Source of the DNA: Natronosporangium hydrolyticum
GTDB lineage: Bacteria > Actinomycetota > Actinomycetes > Mycobacteriales > Micromonosporaceae
Length of the DNA stretch: 64,000 nt
Direction of reading: 5' to 3'
Assembly: GCF_016925615.1 (NCBI RefSeq)
Contig: NZ_CP070499.1
Span: forward strand, 1,488,001-1,552,000
In this document: piece after piece, positions 33,033-41,161 of the stretch
Layout of the letters: each line of letters begins with the position of its first letter
How positions within the stretch are numbered: position 1 is the first letter of the stretch
The notes under the pieces: generated by a model
Told to the model about the DNA's origin: nothing
The model's input: only the letters and a program-made list of their open reading frames with translations
Databases searched by the model: none
Position numbers and translations under genes: made by a program

Positions 33033-34505
33033 GTGCCGGACCCGTTCCACACCGTGAACGAGTGGCTCCGATCGCGACGGACTCGGCGGCCAGGCGAGGA
33101 CCCCTCGCCCGGCCGCCGAGCGGCCACCATGGCCAGATTCCTGCAAGGCCCGTTCGCGCCGGTCACCGAGGAGCTGACCGCTTTCCACCTGCCCGTCACC
33201 GGGCAGCTCCCCACCGAGCTAAACGGGCGGTACGTGCGGATCGGCCCGAACGCGCTCGGGGTCGACGATCCGGCCGCCCACCATTGGATGTTGGGCGAGG
33301 GGATGGTCCACGGGGTGCGGCTACGTGACGGAAAAGCCGAGTGGTACCGAAACCGGTGGGTCCGCTCGCCAATGGTCCGCGAGAAGCTAGGCGAGACCCC
33401 GCCCGGGCAGACGCAACCGTTCGGCTCCGACTTCGCCTGCAACACCCACATCATCCGGCACGGTGGGCGGTTGCTGGCGGTCCAGGAAGACTGGCCGCTG
33501 CCGTACGAGCTGACCGAGGACCTCGACACTGTTGGTCCCCTCAAGTATGGCGGGGTACCACCGGGGTTCAACGTTTCCGCCCACACCAAGCTCGATCCGA
33601 TCACCGGCGACCTGCACGTCGTGGCCTACCTGACCGGGGTGGAGCAGGTGCAGTACATAGTGGTCGACCCAGCCGGGTCGGTGAAGCATACGGTCGGTGT
33701 GCCGCTCGACGGCAATCCGATGATGCATGACTTCGCGTTGTCCCAGCACCACGTCATCCTTTACGACACACCGGTAGTCTTCAGCGCGCAGGCTGCCGCC
33801 GCCGGGTCGAAGGTCCCGTTCATCTGGGACCCGGACCGGCCAGCCCGGGTAGGGGTGTTGCCCCGCGACGGCGACCACCCCCGATGGTTTCCGATCGAGC
33901 CTTGCTTCGCCTCGCACACCCTCAATGCCCACGACGCCGGCGACACCATCGTGGTCGACGTGGTTACCCTGCCGGCCGGGTTCCTGGTCCCCGAACTCAC
34001 CGCAGAACGCTGGGGTGCTCTCGACCGCTGGACGATCGACCTCACCAGTGGCCGCGTGGCCCAAACCCGCCTCGATGACCGGCCGCAGGAGTTCCCGCGA
34101 CTGAACGAAACGTTCGTCTCCCGGCCCCACCGGTTCGGCTACACCGCGGAGACTGCCGCGCTCTACGAGGCGTATGTCCTGCCCGGCGAGCCGTTACCAG
34201 ACGCTGCGTTCACCAACGCACTGATCAAGCACGATCTCGTCCAGGACCGGGTGGAGACCCACCACTTCGGTCGTAACGCCGCGGTCGGCGAGGCAGTGTT
34301 CGCCGCCGCTGGCGGCCCCGCCGAGGACGACGGGTACGTGATGGCGTATGTGCACAACCCTGACCGCGGCGCGGCGGACCTGGTGATCCTCGCCGCCCAG
34401 GACTTCGGCGGCGGCCCCGTGGCGAGGGTTCACCTGCCAGGCAGGGTGCCGCTCGGGTTGCACGGAAGCTGGCTACCTGACGGCGGTACTGCCGGTTGCG
34501 GATGA
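33033..34505 (+). CDS. Carotenoid oxygenase family (CCD/lignostilbene-type) dioxygenase
   Basis: A 490-residue seven-bladed-propeller type non-haem iron enzyme. The four expected iron-binding His contexts are all visible: AHTKLDP, HDFALSQHH, ASHTLNAHD and GLHGSWLPDG near the C-terminus. N-terminal family motifs NGRYVRIGPNA and HWMLGEGMVHG are present. GTG at 33033 is preceded by GAGGAGGG; the frame is open further upstream over the permease gene but lacks family sequence there. It is 56 bases downstream of the permease and likely in the same operon, ending 10 bases from the convergent C-methyltransferase. Family members cleave C=C bonds of polyenes or stilbenes. A substrate within this pathway is possible but unproven. 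Confidence 0.93.
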   Translation: MPDPFHTVNEWLRSRRTRRPGEDPSPGRRAATMARFLQGPFAPVTEELTAFHLPVTGQLPTELNGRYVRIGPNALGVDDPAAHHWMLGEGMVHGVRLRDGKAEWYRNRWVRSPMVREKLGETPPGQTQPFGSDFACNTHIIRHGGRLLAVQEDWPLPYELTEDLDTVGPLKYGGVPPGFNVSAHTKLDPITGDLHVVAYLTGVEQVQYIVVDPAGSVKHTVGVPLDGNPMMHDFALSQHHVILYDTPVVFSAQAAAAGSKVPFIWDPDRPARVGVLPRDGDHPRWFPIEPCFASHTLNAHDAGDTIVVDVVTLPAGFLVPELTAERWGALDRWTIDLTSGRVAQTRLDDRPQEFPRLNETFVSRPHRFGYTAETAALYEAYVLPGEPLPDAAFTNALIKHDLVQDRVETHHFGRNAAVGEAVFAAAGGPAEDDGYVMAYVHNPDRGAADLVILAAQDFGGGPVARVHLPGRVPLGLHGSWLPDGGTAGCG

Positions 34506-34515
34506 CCACTGGCGG

Positions 34516-35712
34516 TCACAACACATGGACTTCCGGGACGTAGAGAATCCACTGGCCGCCGGCGTCCCGGAAGGCCCGCTCTTTGGCCATGATCTCCTCG
34601 GCGTGGTTCCATGCGAAGAGGAGCGCATAGTCGGGGTACGGGTCGGCGAAGTCGGCCGGCGGTCGGACGGGGATGTGTGATCCTGGGGTCACGAGGCCCT
34701 GCTTCGACGGTGTGCTGTCGCACACGAATGGGACGAGATCAGGACCTATGCCGAAGTAGTTAGTCACGGTGGCGCTCTTGGCGGTGGCGCCATAACCGAC
34801 CACCCGTTTACCCTCGGCCCGTAGCCGGGTCAGCAGTTCCAGCAGATCGTCCCGGATCCGATCGACCGCGGTGGCGAACGCCTGCAACTTCTCTGGCTCG
34901 ACCAACCGCTGTTCACGCTCCCGCGCGAGCAGGTCGGCTACCGCCTGCGTAGGCCGCCGGCGGTCTCGCCGTGCGATCGTGTATCGGATCTGCCCGCCAT
35001 GTACCGGCAGGTGCTCCACATCGACGAGTGCGAAGCCGAAGCGCTCGGCCATGCCACTGACCGCGCTGGCGCTGAAAAAGTAGAAGTGCTCGTCGTAGAT
35101 CTGGTCGAATGCGGTGCGCTCCAGGATCTCGCCTAGGTAGGGGTCCTCGAAAACCAGCACGCCGTCCGGTGCGAGCAGCACCTTCAGGCCTTCGAAGATC
35201 TCGGCGATCTCGGCCACCTCGCAGATCGTGTTGGCCGCGTAGACGACGTCCGCTGGCCCCTCACTAGCGAGAATCTCGGCGGCGGAACCCGCGTTGAAGA
35301 AGGCGCTGTGTACCCGGACCGCGCCGCGGCCGGTGGGCTCGACACCCAGGTGCCGCACCCCGGCGTCCCGGACGGTCTTGAGTACGACACCGTCGTTGTA
35401 GCCGATCTCTACGATGAACGGGTCCGGCCCGGAGAGTTCGGTCTCCAGCAGGCGGTGCGCCAGTTGTTGGAAGTGTTTGTGCATCACCCGCGAGCCGGAG
35501 GAGTGGTACGGATAGCCTTCGTGGCTAGCCTGTCCCCTTGGCGCCGGTGTCAGCAGCTGCACCATGGTGCAGGACTGACACACTCCGATCGACAGCGGGA
35601 AGAAGTACTCGTCGTCGACGCCTGCTGGGTCAACGAAGGCCGACGAGAGCGGTTGCAATCCGAAGTCGAAGAACTCCCGAACCGCCCCGCTGCACACCCT
35701 ACAGATAGACAT
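34516..35712 (-). CDS. NDP-hexose 3-C-methyltransferase (TylCIII/EvaC-like)
   Basis: A SAM-dependent methyltransferase of about 398 residues that would add the C-3 methyl branch to a 3-keto or 3-amino-deoxysugar nucleotide. It has the N-terminal zinc-binding Cys pairs (CRVC, CQSC), the SAM loop VEIGYNDGV, the YDEHFYFFS segment and the C-terminal GYGATAKS region typical of this family. ATG 35712 (MSICRVC) puts the Cys motif at the usual place near the N-terminus. A GTG at 35754 overlapping the upstream stop is the alternative. It follows the 2,3-dehydratase in one operon. With the aminotransferase at 37378 it points to a vancosamine-like 3-amino-3-C-methyl sugar. Confidence 0.92.
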   Translation of the reverse strand: MSICRVCSGAVREFFDFGLQPLSSAFVDPAGVDDEYFFPLSIGVCQSCTMVQLLTPAPRGQASHEGYPYHSSGSRVMHKHFQQLAHRLLETELSGPDPFIVEIGYNDGVVLKTVRDAGVRHLGVEPTGRGAVRVHSAFFNAGSAAEILASEGPADVVYAANTICEVAEIAEIFEGLKVLLAPDGVLVFEDPYLGEILERTAFDQIYDEHFYFFSASAVSGMAERFGFALVDVEHLPVHGGQIRYTIARRDRRRPTQAVADLLAREREQRLVEPEKLQAFATAVDRIRDDLLELLTRLRAEGKRVVGYGATAKSATVTNYFGIGPDLVPFVCDSTPSKQGLVTPGSHIPVRPPADFADPYPDYALLFAWNHAEEIMAKERAFRDAGGQWILYVPEVHVL

Positions 35713-35750
35713 GGCTCCTGGTCGCTCCCATACTCGCGGTGGAAGGATGC

Positions 35751-37211
35751 TCACGGGTTGTCCGAGCCCAACAAGCTACGCAGACAGGCGACCAGGCTGC
35801 GAGCTTCGACGTTGACATAGTGGCTGTGCCGAAGTAGGTCAGCCAACTGGTGTAGCGCCAGCCATCGGAACTCTGGGTGCTCAGGCGTGCGGGCCGCGTC
35901 GACCTCGACGATCACATACCGGTTGACAGCTCGGTAGAAGCGGCCCCCTTCTTCCGACAGCAGCACGTCGTAGCGAATCTGGGCCGGGTCGGCGCCGAGC
36001 ACCTCCTTCAGGAAGGCGGGGGGGCCGGTCGGAAGGTGCTCCCAGTTCGCCGGGGTGCACCGGACCGTCGGCCCGACCTCTGCGACGTCCAGACAACCCG
36101 GCTGAACCTGGCAACGGGCCAGGACATGGAGAATCCCATCGATGCGGCTAGCGAGAAAGGCGATGACGCCAGTGTCTTTCGGGCGGATCATCGGTTGACT
36201 CCACTGCCGCACCTCCCGGCCACCGGCCTGGACCTGCACTCCGATCACGTCGAAGAAGGCGCCGGTCTCATGGTGGATGACCCCGTCCTGGCGTTGCCAG
36301 CCGGCCAGGCTTCGTAGCGGAACCGGCGTGGTCCGAACCTCCGCACTACTGCGGATCTCCGTGATCCAGTTGAGGATCTCGTCCAGTGCGTGCACTGCTC
36401 CGGCAGCGGCAGAGCAGGAACGCAGCAGGCTCGCCTGGAAGTCGTCGGCGTCGGGCAGGCGGGAAGCCAACTCCTCACCCGGCCACGGAAGGCAGGACAA
36501 CACGGTTCGAGTATCCATGTTGACTAGATCCTCGACCTGTAGCAGCTGGTGCAGCTGCCCCAGGGTGAGCCAGCAGAAACCCGCCGCTGCCGGCACGTCG
36601 TCGGTGGTCTCAACCACCATGTTCCGGTTGCGCTTCTGATAGAACCATGAGCCCTGCTCAGACTGCCTAACGTCGGTGATCAATCGGGTTCGGCCGGAAC
36701 CGCGGAAGAACTCGAGGTAGGGCACCGCGCGGCCGCGGTGTACGCCGGTGTAGTTGCTACGAGTTGCCTGGACCGTCGGCGAAAGCTGGAGCCCGTTCTG
36801 GTTTCCCGGCTCGACCTTTGCCTGCATCAGGCAGTGCAGGACGCCGTCGAACCGGCGGACCAGCAGACCGAGAATCCCGACCTCGGGTTGGTAGATGATG
36901 GGTTGCTGCCAGCGTGGCACCGGGCCATCGGCGACCTCGACATCCAAACCTCGTACGCTGAAAAACCGGCCACTGTCGTGCTGGAGATCGCCGGTATCGG
37001 CATCGGTGCGCCATCCCGCCAACTCGTCGAGCGGCAGCTGCTGCGTTTCCGTGTAGCAGTCGGCACGAAGCTGTGCGAACCAGGGGTGGAAGCCGGCCAG
37101 GTCAGTCAGCGGAGTGTGCCGGGCCAGCGCCGATTCAGCCAGCGCCGATCCTACTCGGCCATCTCGAGGACAAGGCGGAGTGGACGAGCTCGGAGAGGTG
37201 CGTTCACGCAT
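35751..37211 (-). CDS. NDP-hexose 2,3-dehydratase (TylCVI/EvaA-like)
   Basis: A 486-residue enzyme made of two related halves, seen in the repeated pattern W-x-x-GxFFxVxGxxVxV (about residues 67-92 and 300-325) and two SPTVQAT/GPTVRCT-like segments. It removes water from dTDP-4-keto-6-deoxyglucose, the committed step of 2-deoxygenation, giving the unstable 3,4-diketo sugar used by the reductase or aminotransferase. ATG 37211 has AGGAG five bases upstream. It leads a two-gene operon with the C-methyltransferase, separated from the aminotransferase by the hairpin at 37323-37367. The region before it has a plus-strand TAGGGG at 37297. Confidence 0.95.
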   Translation of the reverse strand: MRERTSPSSSTPPCPRDGRVGSALAESALARHTPLTDLAGFHPWFAQLRADCYTETQQLPLDELAGWRTDADTGDLQHDSGRFFSVRGLDVEVADGPVPRWQQPIIYQPEVGILGLLVRRFDGVLHCLMQAKVEPGNQNGLQLSPTVQATRSNYTGVHRGRAVPYLEFFRGSGRTRLITDVRQSEQGSWFYQKRNRNMVVETTDDVPAAAGFCWLTLGQLHQLLQVEDLVNMDTRTVLSCLPWPGEELASRLPDADDFQASLLRSCSAAAGAVHALDEILNWITEIRSSAEVRTTPVPLRSLAGWQRQDGVIHHETGAFFDVIGVQVQAGGREVRQWSQPMIRPKDTGVIAFLASRIDGILHVLARCQVQPGCLDVAEVGPTVRCTPANWEHLPTGPPAFLKEVLGADPAQIRYDVLLSEEGGRFYRAVNRYVIVEVDAARTPEHPEFRWLALHQLADLLRHSHYVNVEARSLVACLRSLLGSDNP

Positions 37212-37322
37212 GGAAACTCCTAGCCGACGGCGTCTCCTCGACGCTAGTGGGACGCTCGTGGGCCGAGTACCCGTATAACTGTCGGTGGTGGGATCGTAGG
37301 GGGTGTAAGGGGGAGAGTTTGT
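37212..37322. promoter_or_regulatory. Upstream region of the dehydratase operon with a TAGGGG box
   Basis: Between the terminator hairpin and the dehydratase start the plus strand has TAGGGG at 37297-37302, with a second AGGGG-like run 10 bases on. The orientation is opposite to the gene, as upstream of rmlA. The promoter is presumably here, but no convincing -10/-35 pair could be chosen. Confidence 0.35.
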
Positions 37323-37367
37323 GCAGGCAGCGGGCTCCGGAGTTCACATCCGGAGCCCGCTGCCTGC
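37323..37367 (-). terminator. Strong rho-independent-like hairpin after the aminotransferase
   Basis: Perfect 18-bp inverted repeat (37323-37340 with 37350-37367, GC-rich) and a 9-base loop, starting 10 bases after the aminotransferase stop. There is no long T run, as is common in actinobacteria. It ends the reductase, P450-like and aminotransferase transcript and insulates the dehydratase operon. Confidence 0.85.
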
Positions 37368-37377
37368 GTTTCACCGG

Positions 37378-38487
37378 CTACAGGGTCCGCAGCACCTCGC
37401 GTACGGCGTCGATCACCTTGTCCTGGAGGTCCTTGGAGAGCGACGGGTACATCGGCAACGAGAAGATCTCGTCGGCGAGGCGCTCGGTGACCGGTAACGA
37501 ACCGGTCTGGTATCCGAGATGGGCAAACCCGGTCATGGTGTGGATTGGCCAGGGATAGCTGATGTTGAGCCGGATGTCGTACGCCTTCAACGCGTCGATA
37601 ATCTGATCACGACGGGGATGCCTGACCACATAGACGTAGTAGACGTGGTCGTTGCCTGGAGCCAGCGACGGCAACACCAGCTCGGTGTCACCCAGCCCTT
37701 CCGCGTAACGGGCGGCGACGGCGCGCCGACCAGCGATGTAGCTGTCAAGCCGGCCGAGTTTGCGGCGCAGGATCTCCGCGTGTACCTCGTCGAGTCGGCT
37801 GTTGTGGCCTGGAGTCTGTACCACATAGTAGTGTTGCTCCATGCCGTAGTAACGCAGCCGCCGCAGGTTAGCCGCGGTCTCGTCGCTGTCGGTGATGGTT
37901 GCTCCGCCGTCGCCGTACGCCCCGAGCACCTTGGTCGGATAGAAGGAGAAGGCGGCGGCGTCGCTCATGCTGCCGGCGATCTGGCCGTGGTGGCGGGCGC
38001 CATGAGACTGCGCGCAGTCTTCGAGCATTACCAGATCGTGCCGGGCCGCCAACGCCCGCAGCGGCGCCATATCTACGCACTGCCCGTACAGGTGTACCGG
38101 CAGAATGCACCGGGTTCGGGGCGTGATCGCAGCTTCGACCTGAGCAGTATCCATGAGGAAGTTTTCTTCATGGATGTCTACGAATACTGGTGTGGCGCCG
38201 GTGCCGTCTATCGCCACCACGGTCGGGGCCGCAGTGTTGGAGACGGTGATGACTTCGTCTCCGGGTGCTACGCCGATCGCCTGGAGTCCCAGTTTGATCG
38301 CGTTTGTCCCGTTGTCTATTCCAACACCGTGAGACACGCCGTGGTAAGCGGCGAACTCGGACTCGAAACGGCGCACGCTCTCGCCGAGCACAAGCATGCC
38401 CGAGCTGAAGACCGTATCGACCGCATCGAGGATGTCCTCCCGCTCCTGCTGGTACTCGGCGAGGTAGTTCCACACTTGCGTGGTCAT
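37378..38487 (-). CDS. DegT/DnrJ/EryC1-family sugar aminotransferase
   Basis: A 369-residue PLP enzyme of the sugar aminotransferase family. Motifs: [32 protein letters not shown]-binding Lys in [15 protein letters not shown], and the RRKLGRLD region. It resembles TylB/EryCI/EvaB-type enzymes, which aminate C-3 of 3-keto-6-deoxysugars; C-4 amination cannot be excluded. ATG 38487 (MTTQVW) has GGAG close upstream and is preferred over GTG 38523, which overlaps the P450-like stop. It is the last gene of the operon before the hairpin. With the C-methyltransferase and 2,3-dehydratase it completes a branched aminosugar gene set. Confidence 0.93.
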   Translation of the reverse strand: MTTQVWNYLAEYQQEREDILDAVDTVFSSGMLVLGESVRRFESEFAAYHGVSHGVGIDNGTNAIKLGLQAIGVAPGDEVITVSNTAAPTVVAIDGTGATPVFVDIHEENFLMDTAQVEAAITPRTRCILPVHLYGQCVDMAPLRALAARHDLVMLEDCAQSHGARHHGQIAGSMSDAAAFSFYPTKVLGAYGDGGATITDSDETAANLRRLRYYGMEQHYYVVQTPGHNSRLDEVHAEILRRKLGRLDSYIAGRRAVAARYAEGLGDTELVLPSLAPGNDHVYYVYVVRHPRRDQIIDALKAYDIRLNISYPWPIHTMTGFAHLGYQTGSLPVTERLADEIFSLPMYPSLSKDLQDKVIDAVREVLRTL

Positions 38488-38519
38488 AAGCGCTCCATCT
38501 ACACCAGACCCGACGGTTA

Positions 38520-39821
38520 TCACTTTGCGACCGGGCAGCGCGCGACCCCGCGCACGACCGGGGATCTCATCCGGCGGACGACATCACCCGCCGGCCGCAG
38601 CGCGGGTGCCGCCTGTGCGAGGACTGACAGCCCGACCGTGGCCAGCAGCCGGGTGAACGGTGCGACGAAACCGGAGTTCGTGCCGTCAGCCAAGGACAGG
38701 TGTCGCCGCGACGTGCGATCCGGGTCGAACTGCTCCGGATCCTCGAACACTTCCGGGTCACGGTTGGCCGCATCCACCAAGACCACCAGTTGGTCGCCCT
38801 TGCGCACCGGCTGGCCAAGTATTTCCAACCCCTCGGCGGCGAGCCGGCTCTCCATGCGCACCGGAGGTTCGTAGCGGAGGCTCTCCTCGACCACTGCTCC
38901 GGCGTAGTCAGGATCACTGTGGAGGCGGCGCCAATGGTCAGGATGGGCGACCGTGGTCAGCACCGCATCGCAGATGGCCGTTACCGTGACCTCCACCCCT
39001 ACGATGGTCGTGAGGAGGGCAATGGTCCGGGCGTCGTCGCTGCGGGAGTCGGAGCCATTGGGGAGCCGGGACAGTTCGGCAAGCGCATCGTCGCCGTCGA
39101 ATGTCTGTTGGCGGGCGGCCACGAGGTCGTCAACCAGTGCCTGGAGGTCATCCAGTGCGGTGGTGAGGCGCCGAGCGCCGGCGAGGGTGGGCGGGCACAG
39201 CAGCGCGTCCTGGGCCCCGCTGACCTCGTCGCAGCGGGCAACGAACCGGGCGCGCTGCTCGTTCGGCACCCCGAGTAGTTCCGCGAGGAAGCCGGTGACC
39301 AGCGGCCCGACGACGTCCCGGGCCAGATCAAATTCGTGGCCCGCGGCGTCCACCAGTTCCTGGCAACGCTTCATAGCCGTGCTCCGGCGGTCTACCAACG
39401 CCGCAGTGCCGAACGCGGGCGTCGCCACCGCGGTGAGTCGCTCCAGCTCCGGGCGTTCGCGCGCCAGACATTCATCGATTGTCAGGACATGTTTGAGAGT
39501 GGTCTGGGCGTCGATCGAGAACGGCCGCTTCCGTCGGCGAGCGCTAGCCTGATCGACGACGGAGAACCGGGGGTCGGTGAGGATCGTCGTGCCGACCGAG
39601 AGATCTGTGGTGACCCAGACGTCCACCTCACTCTGGCGCAGCCGCGGATCCCCCCGCATCCCGCGGAAGAGCATGTGCGGATCCACACCCTGGGCTCGGA
39701 GTAGTAGCGCGTACGGGTCCCCGCGGTTGCCCCGCATCCACTGCATACCCCGGGCGGCGAGCAGATGGCGGGAGAGGTCGCTGTCCCGCACCTGGCGGGG
39801 ATCGATCTGGTGTCGGGTCAC
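38520..39821 (-). CDS. P450-like glycosyltransferase activator (DesVIII/EryCII-like), no haem ligand
   Basis: A 433-residue cytochrome P450 homologue. The K-helix ExxR (EESLRYEPP) and the PEQFDPDR segment are present, but the haem-binding loop FxxGxHxCxG is not. After RRHLSLADG the chain reads [13 protein letters not shown], with no Cys. This loss is typical of DesVIII/EryCII auxiliary proteins, which bind and stabilise EryCIII-type glycosyltransferases rather than oxidise anything. GTG 39821 has GGAGGC about six bases before it. It lies between the aldo/keto reductase and the aminotransferase genes, not next to any glycosyltransferase, so the partner is not obvious. Confidence 0.92.
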   Translation of the reverse strand: MTRHQIDPRQVRDSDLSRHLLAARGMQWMRGNRGDPYALLLRAQGVDPHMLFRGMRGDPRLRQSEVDVWVTTDLSVGTTILTDPRFSVVDQASARRRKRPFSIDAQTTLKHVLTIDECLARERPELERLTAVATPAFGTAALVDRRSTAMKRCQELVDAAGHEFDLARDVVGPLVTGFLAELLGVPNEQRARFVARCDEVSGAQDALLCPPTLAGARRLTTALDDLQALVDDLVAARQQTFDGDDALAELSRLPNGSDSRSDDARTIALLTTIVGVEVTVTAICDAVLTTVAHPDHWRRLHSDPDYAGAVVEESLRYEPPVRMESRLAAEGLEILGQPVRKGDQLVVLVDAANRDPEVFEDPEQFDPDRTSRRHLSLADGTNSGFVAPFTRLLATVGLSVLAQAAPALRPAGDVVRRMRSPVVRGVARCPVAK

Positions 39822-39835
39822 GGCGGCGCCTCCGC

Positions 39836-40810
39836 TTACCAGGCCTGCGGGATCTGGCTGACCATCGGCGGGAAGATTTCATCCAGCTCCGTGAGCATCG
39901 CTTGGTCCAGCTCAAGCTTCATGGCGTAGACCGCGCTGTCCAGGTGCGCCATCGACCGCGGTCCGATGATGACCGAGGTGATTCCGGGCCGGCTCAGTAG
40001 CCACGCTTGGCCCACCTCTGCGGGCGCCAAGCCGGCTTCTTCGCACAGCCGCTCGTAGGCGGCGACATCGCTGCGGCGGGTCTCGATCGCGACCATGGCC
40101 CGGCCCTGTGCGGACTTGACTGCGGTCCCGTCTGCCAACTTCTTCAACGCGCCACCCAGCAAGCCGCCATGCAGCGGCGAACTCGCCAGTAGCGCGGTGC
40201 CGTATGCGGTCGCTGCCGGCACCAGCTCGAGTTCGGGCTGCCGGTTGATCAGATTGTAGAGGCACTGCTCCGACACCAGACCCAACCGGTTCCGTCGCCG
40301 CGCCGCCTCCTGTCCGGCGACCAGGCTCCAGCCCGTAAAGTTTGACGATCCGACGTACCGGACCTTTCCCTGCTGGACCAAGAGCTCCATCGCTTCCCAG
40401 ACCTCGTCCCAGGTGGTATCCGGGTCGGCATGGTGCATCTGATAGAGGTCGATCCAGTCGGTCTTCAGCCGTCGAAGCGAGTCATCGCACGCCGCGATAA
40501 TGTGCCGAATCGACAGGCCCTGGTCGTTGGGCCAGTCACTCATCGAGTTGTAGACCTTGGTGCCGAGGACTACCTTCTCCCGCCGGCGCCCGCCCTGGGC
40601 GAACCACTCGCCGATCAGTTCTTCGGTGAGCCCACGGTGGACCTGCCAGCCGTAATGATTGGCGGTGTCGAAGAAGTTTATTCCATGCTCGAGTGCGGCG
40701 TCCATTAGCTCGAACGCCTCTTCCCGGGTGGTACGTACCCCGAGATTCAGTGTGCCGAGGCACAGCGGGCTGACCTTGAGGGCCGTGCGGCCGAGCCGTA
40801 CGTACTCCAT
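39836..40810 (-). CDS. Aldo/keto reductase, NDP-hexose ketoreductase (EryBII/TylCII-like)
   Basis: A 324-residue AKR-fold enzyme with the catalytic tetrad in view: Asp and Tyr in DTANHYG, Lys in LGTKV and His in YQMHH. The start MEYVRLGRTALKVSPL matches the family; the open frame to 40927 is an unsupported extension. GAGGTG precedes ATG 40810. Relatives in macrolide clusters reduce the 3-keto (2,3-enoyl) intermediate left by the 2,3-dehydratase to give 2,6-dideoxysugars. First gene of its operon, with a TAGGGG-N23-TATACA promoter-like site 151 bases upstream. It is divergent from the flavin monooxygenase. Confidence 0.92.
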   Translation of the reverse strand: MEYVRLGRTALKVSPLCLGTLNLGVRTTREEAFELMDAALEHGINFFDTANHYGWQVHRGLTEELIGEWFAQGGRRREKVVLGTKVYNSMSDWPNDQGLSIRHIIAACDDSLRRLKTDWIDLYQMHHADPDTTWDEVWEAMELLVQQGKVRYVGSSNFTGWSLVAGQEAARRRNRLGLVSEQCLYNLINRQPELELVPAATAYGTALLASSPLHGGLLGGALKKLADGTAVKSAQGRAMVAIETRRSDVAAYERLCEEAGLAPAEVGQAWLLSRPGITSVIIGPRSMAHLDSAVYAMKLELDQAMLTELDEIFPPMVSQIPQAW

Positions 40811-40961
40811 CCCCAACACCTCTGATCGTCGGTTTCTTCGCGTTGCCGGCACCCCTTCGAAGCAAAGTTCGCCTGCGAACCTGGCGTGAGCACCGTGACG
40901 GGTCGATCGTCGCGGCGTGGCAGCCACCCGTCGGGGAGGTCGCCACGATGAGGCCCGTCCC

Positions 40962-40996
40962 TGTATAGCGTGTGTGATCAGGCGTGAACACCCCTA
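40962..40996 (-). promoter_or_regulatory. Predicted promoter of the aldo/keto reductase operon
   Basis: On the minus strand TAGGGG (40996-40991) is followed after 23 bases by TATACA (40967-40962). A GGGG run lies about 12 bases upstream of the box. The spacing matches four other operons in the window. Confidence 0.55.
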
Positions 40997-41039
40997 TGCT
41001 TACCCCACATCCGGTGCGATCGGAGGCGCCCACCGGCAT

Positions 41040-41074
41040 TAGGGGCTGGCGGCCGGAGACGCTCGTGAGACAGT
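41040..41074 (+). promoter_or_regulatory. Predicted promoter of the flavin monooxygenase operon
   Basis: TAGGGG (41040-41045) is followed after 23 bases by GACAGT (41069-41074), a weak match to the -10 pattern. It lies 87 bases before the start codon. Confidence 0.45.
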
Positions 41075-41161
41075 GAACGCGCGGCCCCCAGTCCTGCCGC
41101 CGCAAGCGCGCGAGCCCGAGGTGCTGCCCGCGACCATCGACCGCATATGGAGAGACGCGAC

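Larger units (their letters stand above)
40811..41161. promoter_or_regulatory. Divergent promoter region, reductase operon and monooxygenase operon
   Basis: A 351-bp non-coding stretch. It holds two outward-facing TAGGGG-box promoters (listed separately) about 45 bp apart, and an inverted repeat GTTCGC/GCGAAC at 40867-40880 with a 2-base loop. No gene was found in it. Confidence 0.6.

Noticed and set aside
38520-39821. Active cytochrome P450 oxygenase
   Set aside because: The Cys-containing haem loop is absent, so an activator role is called instead.
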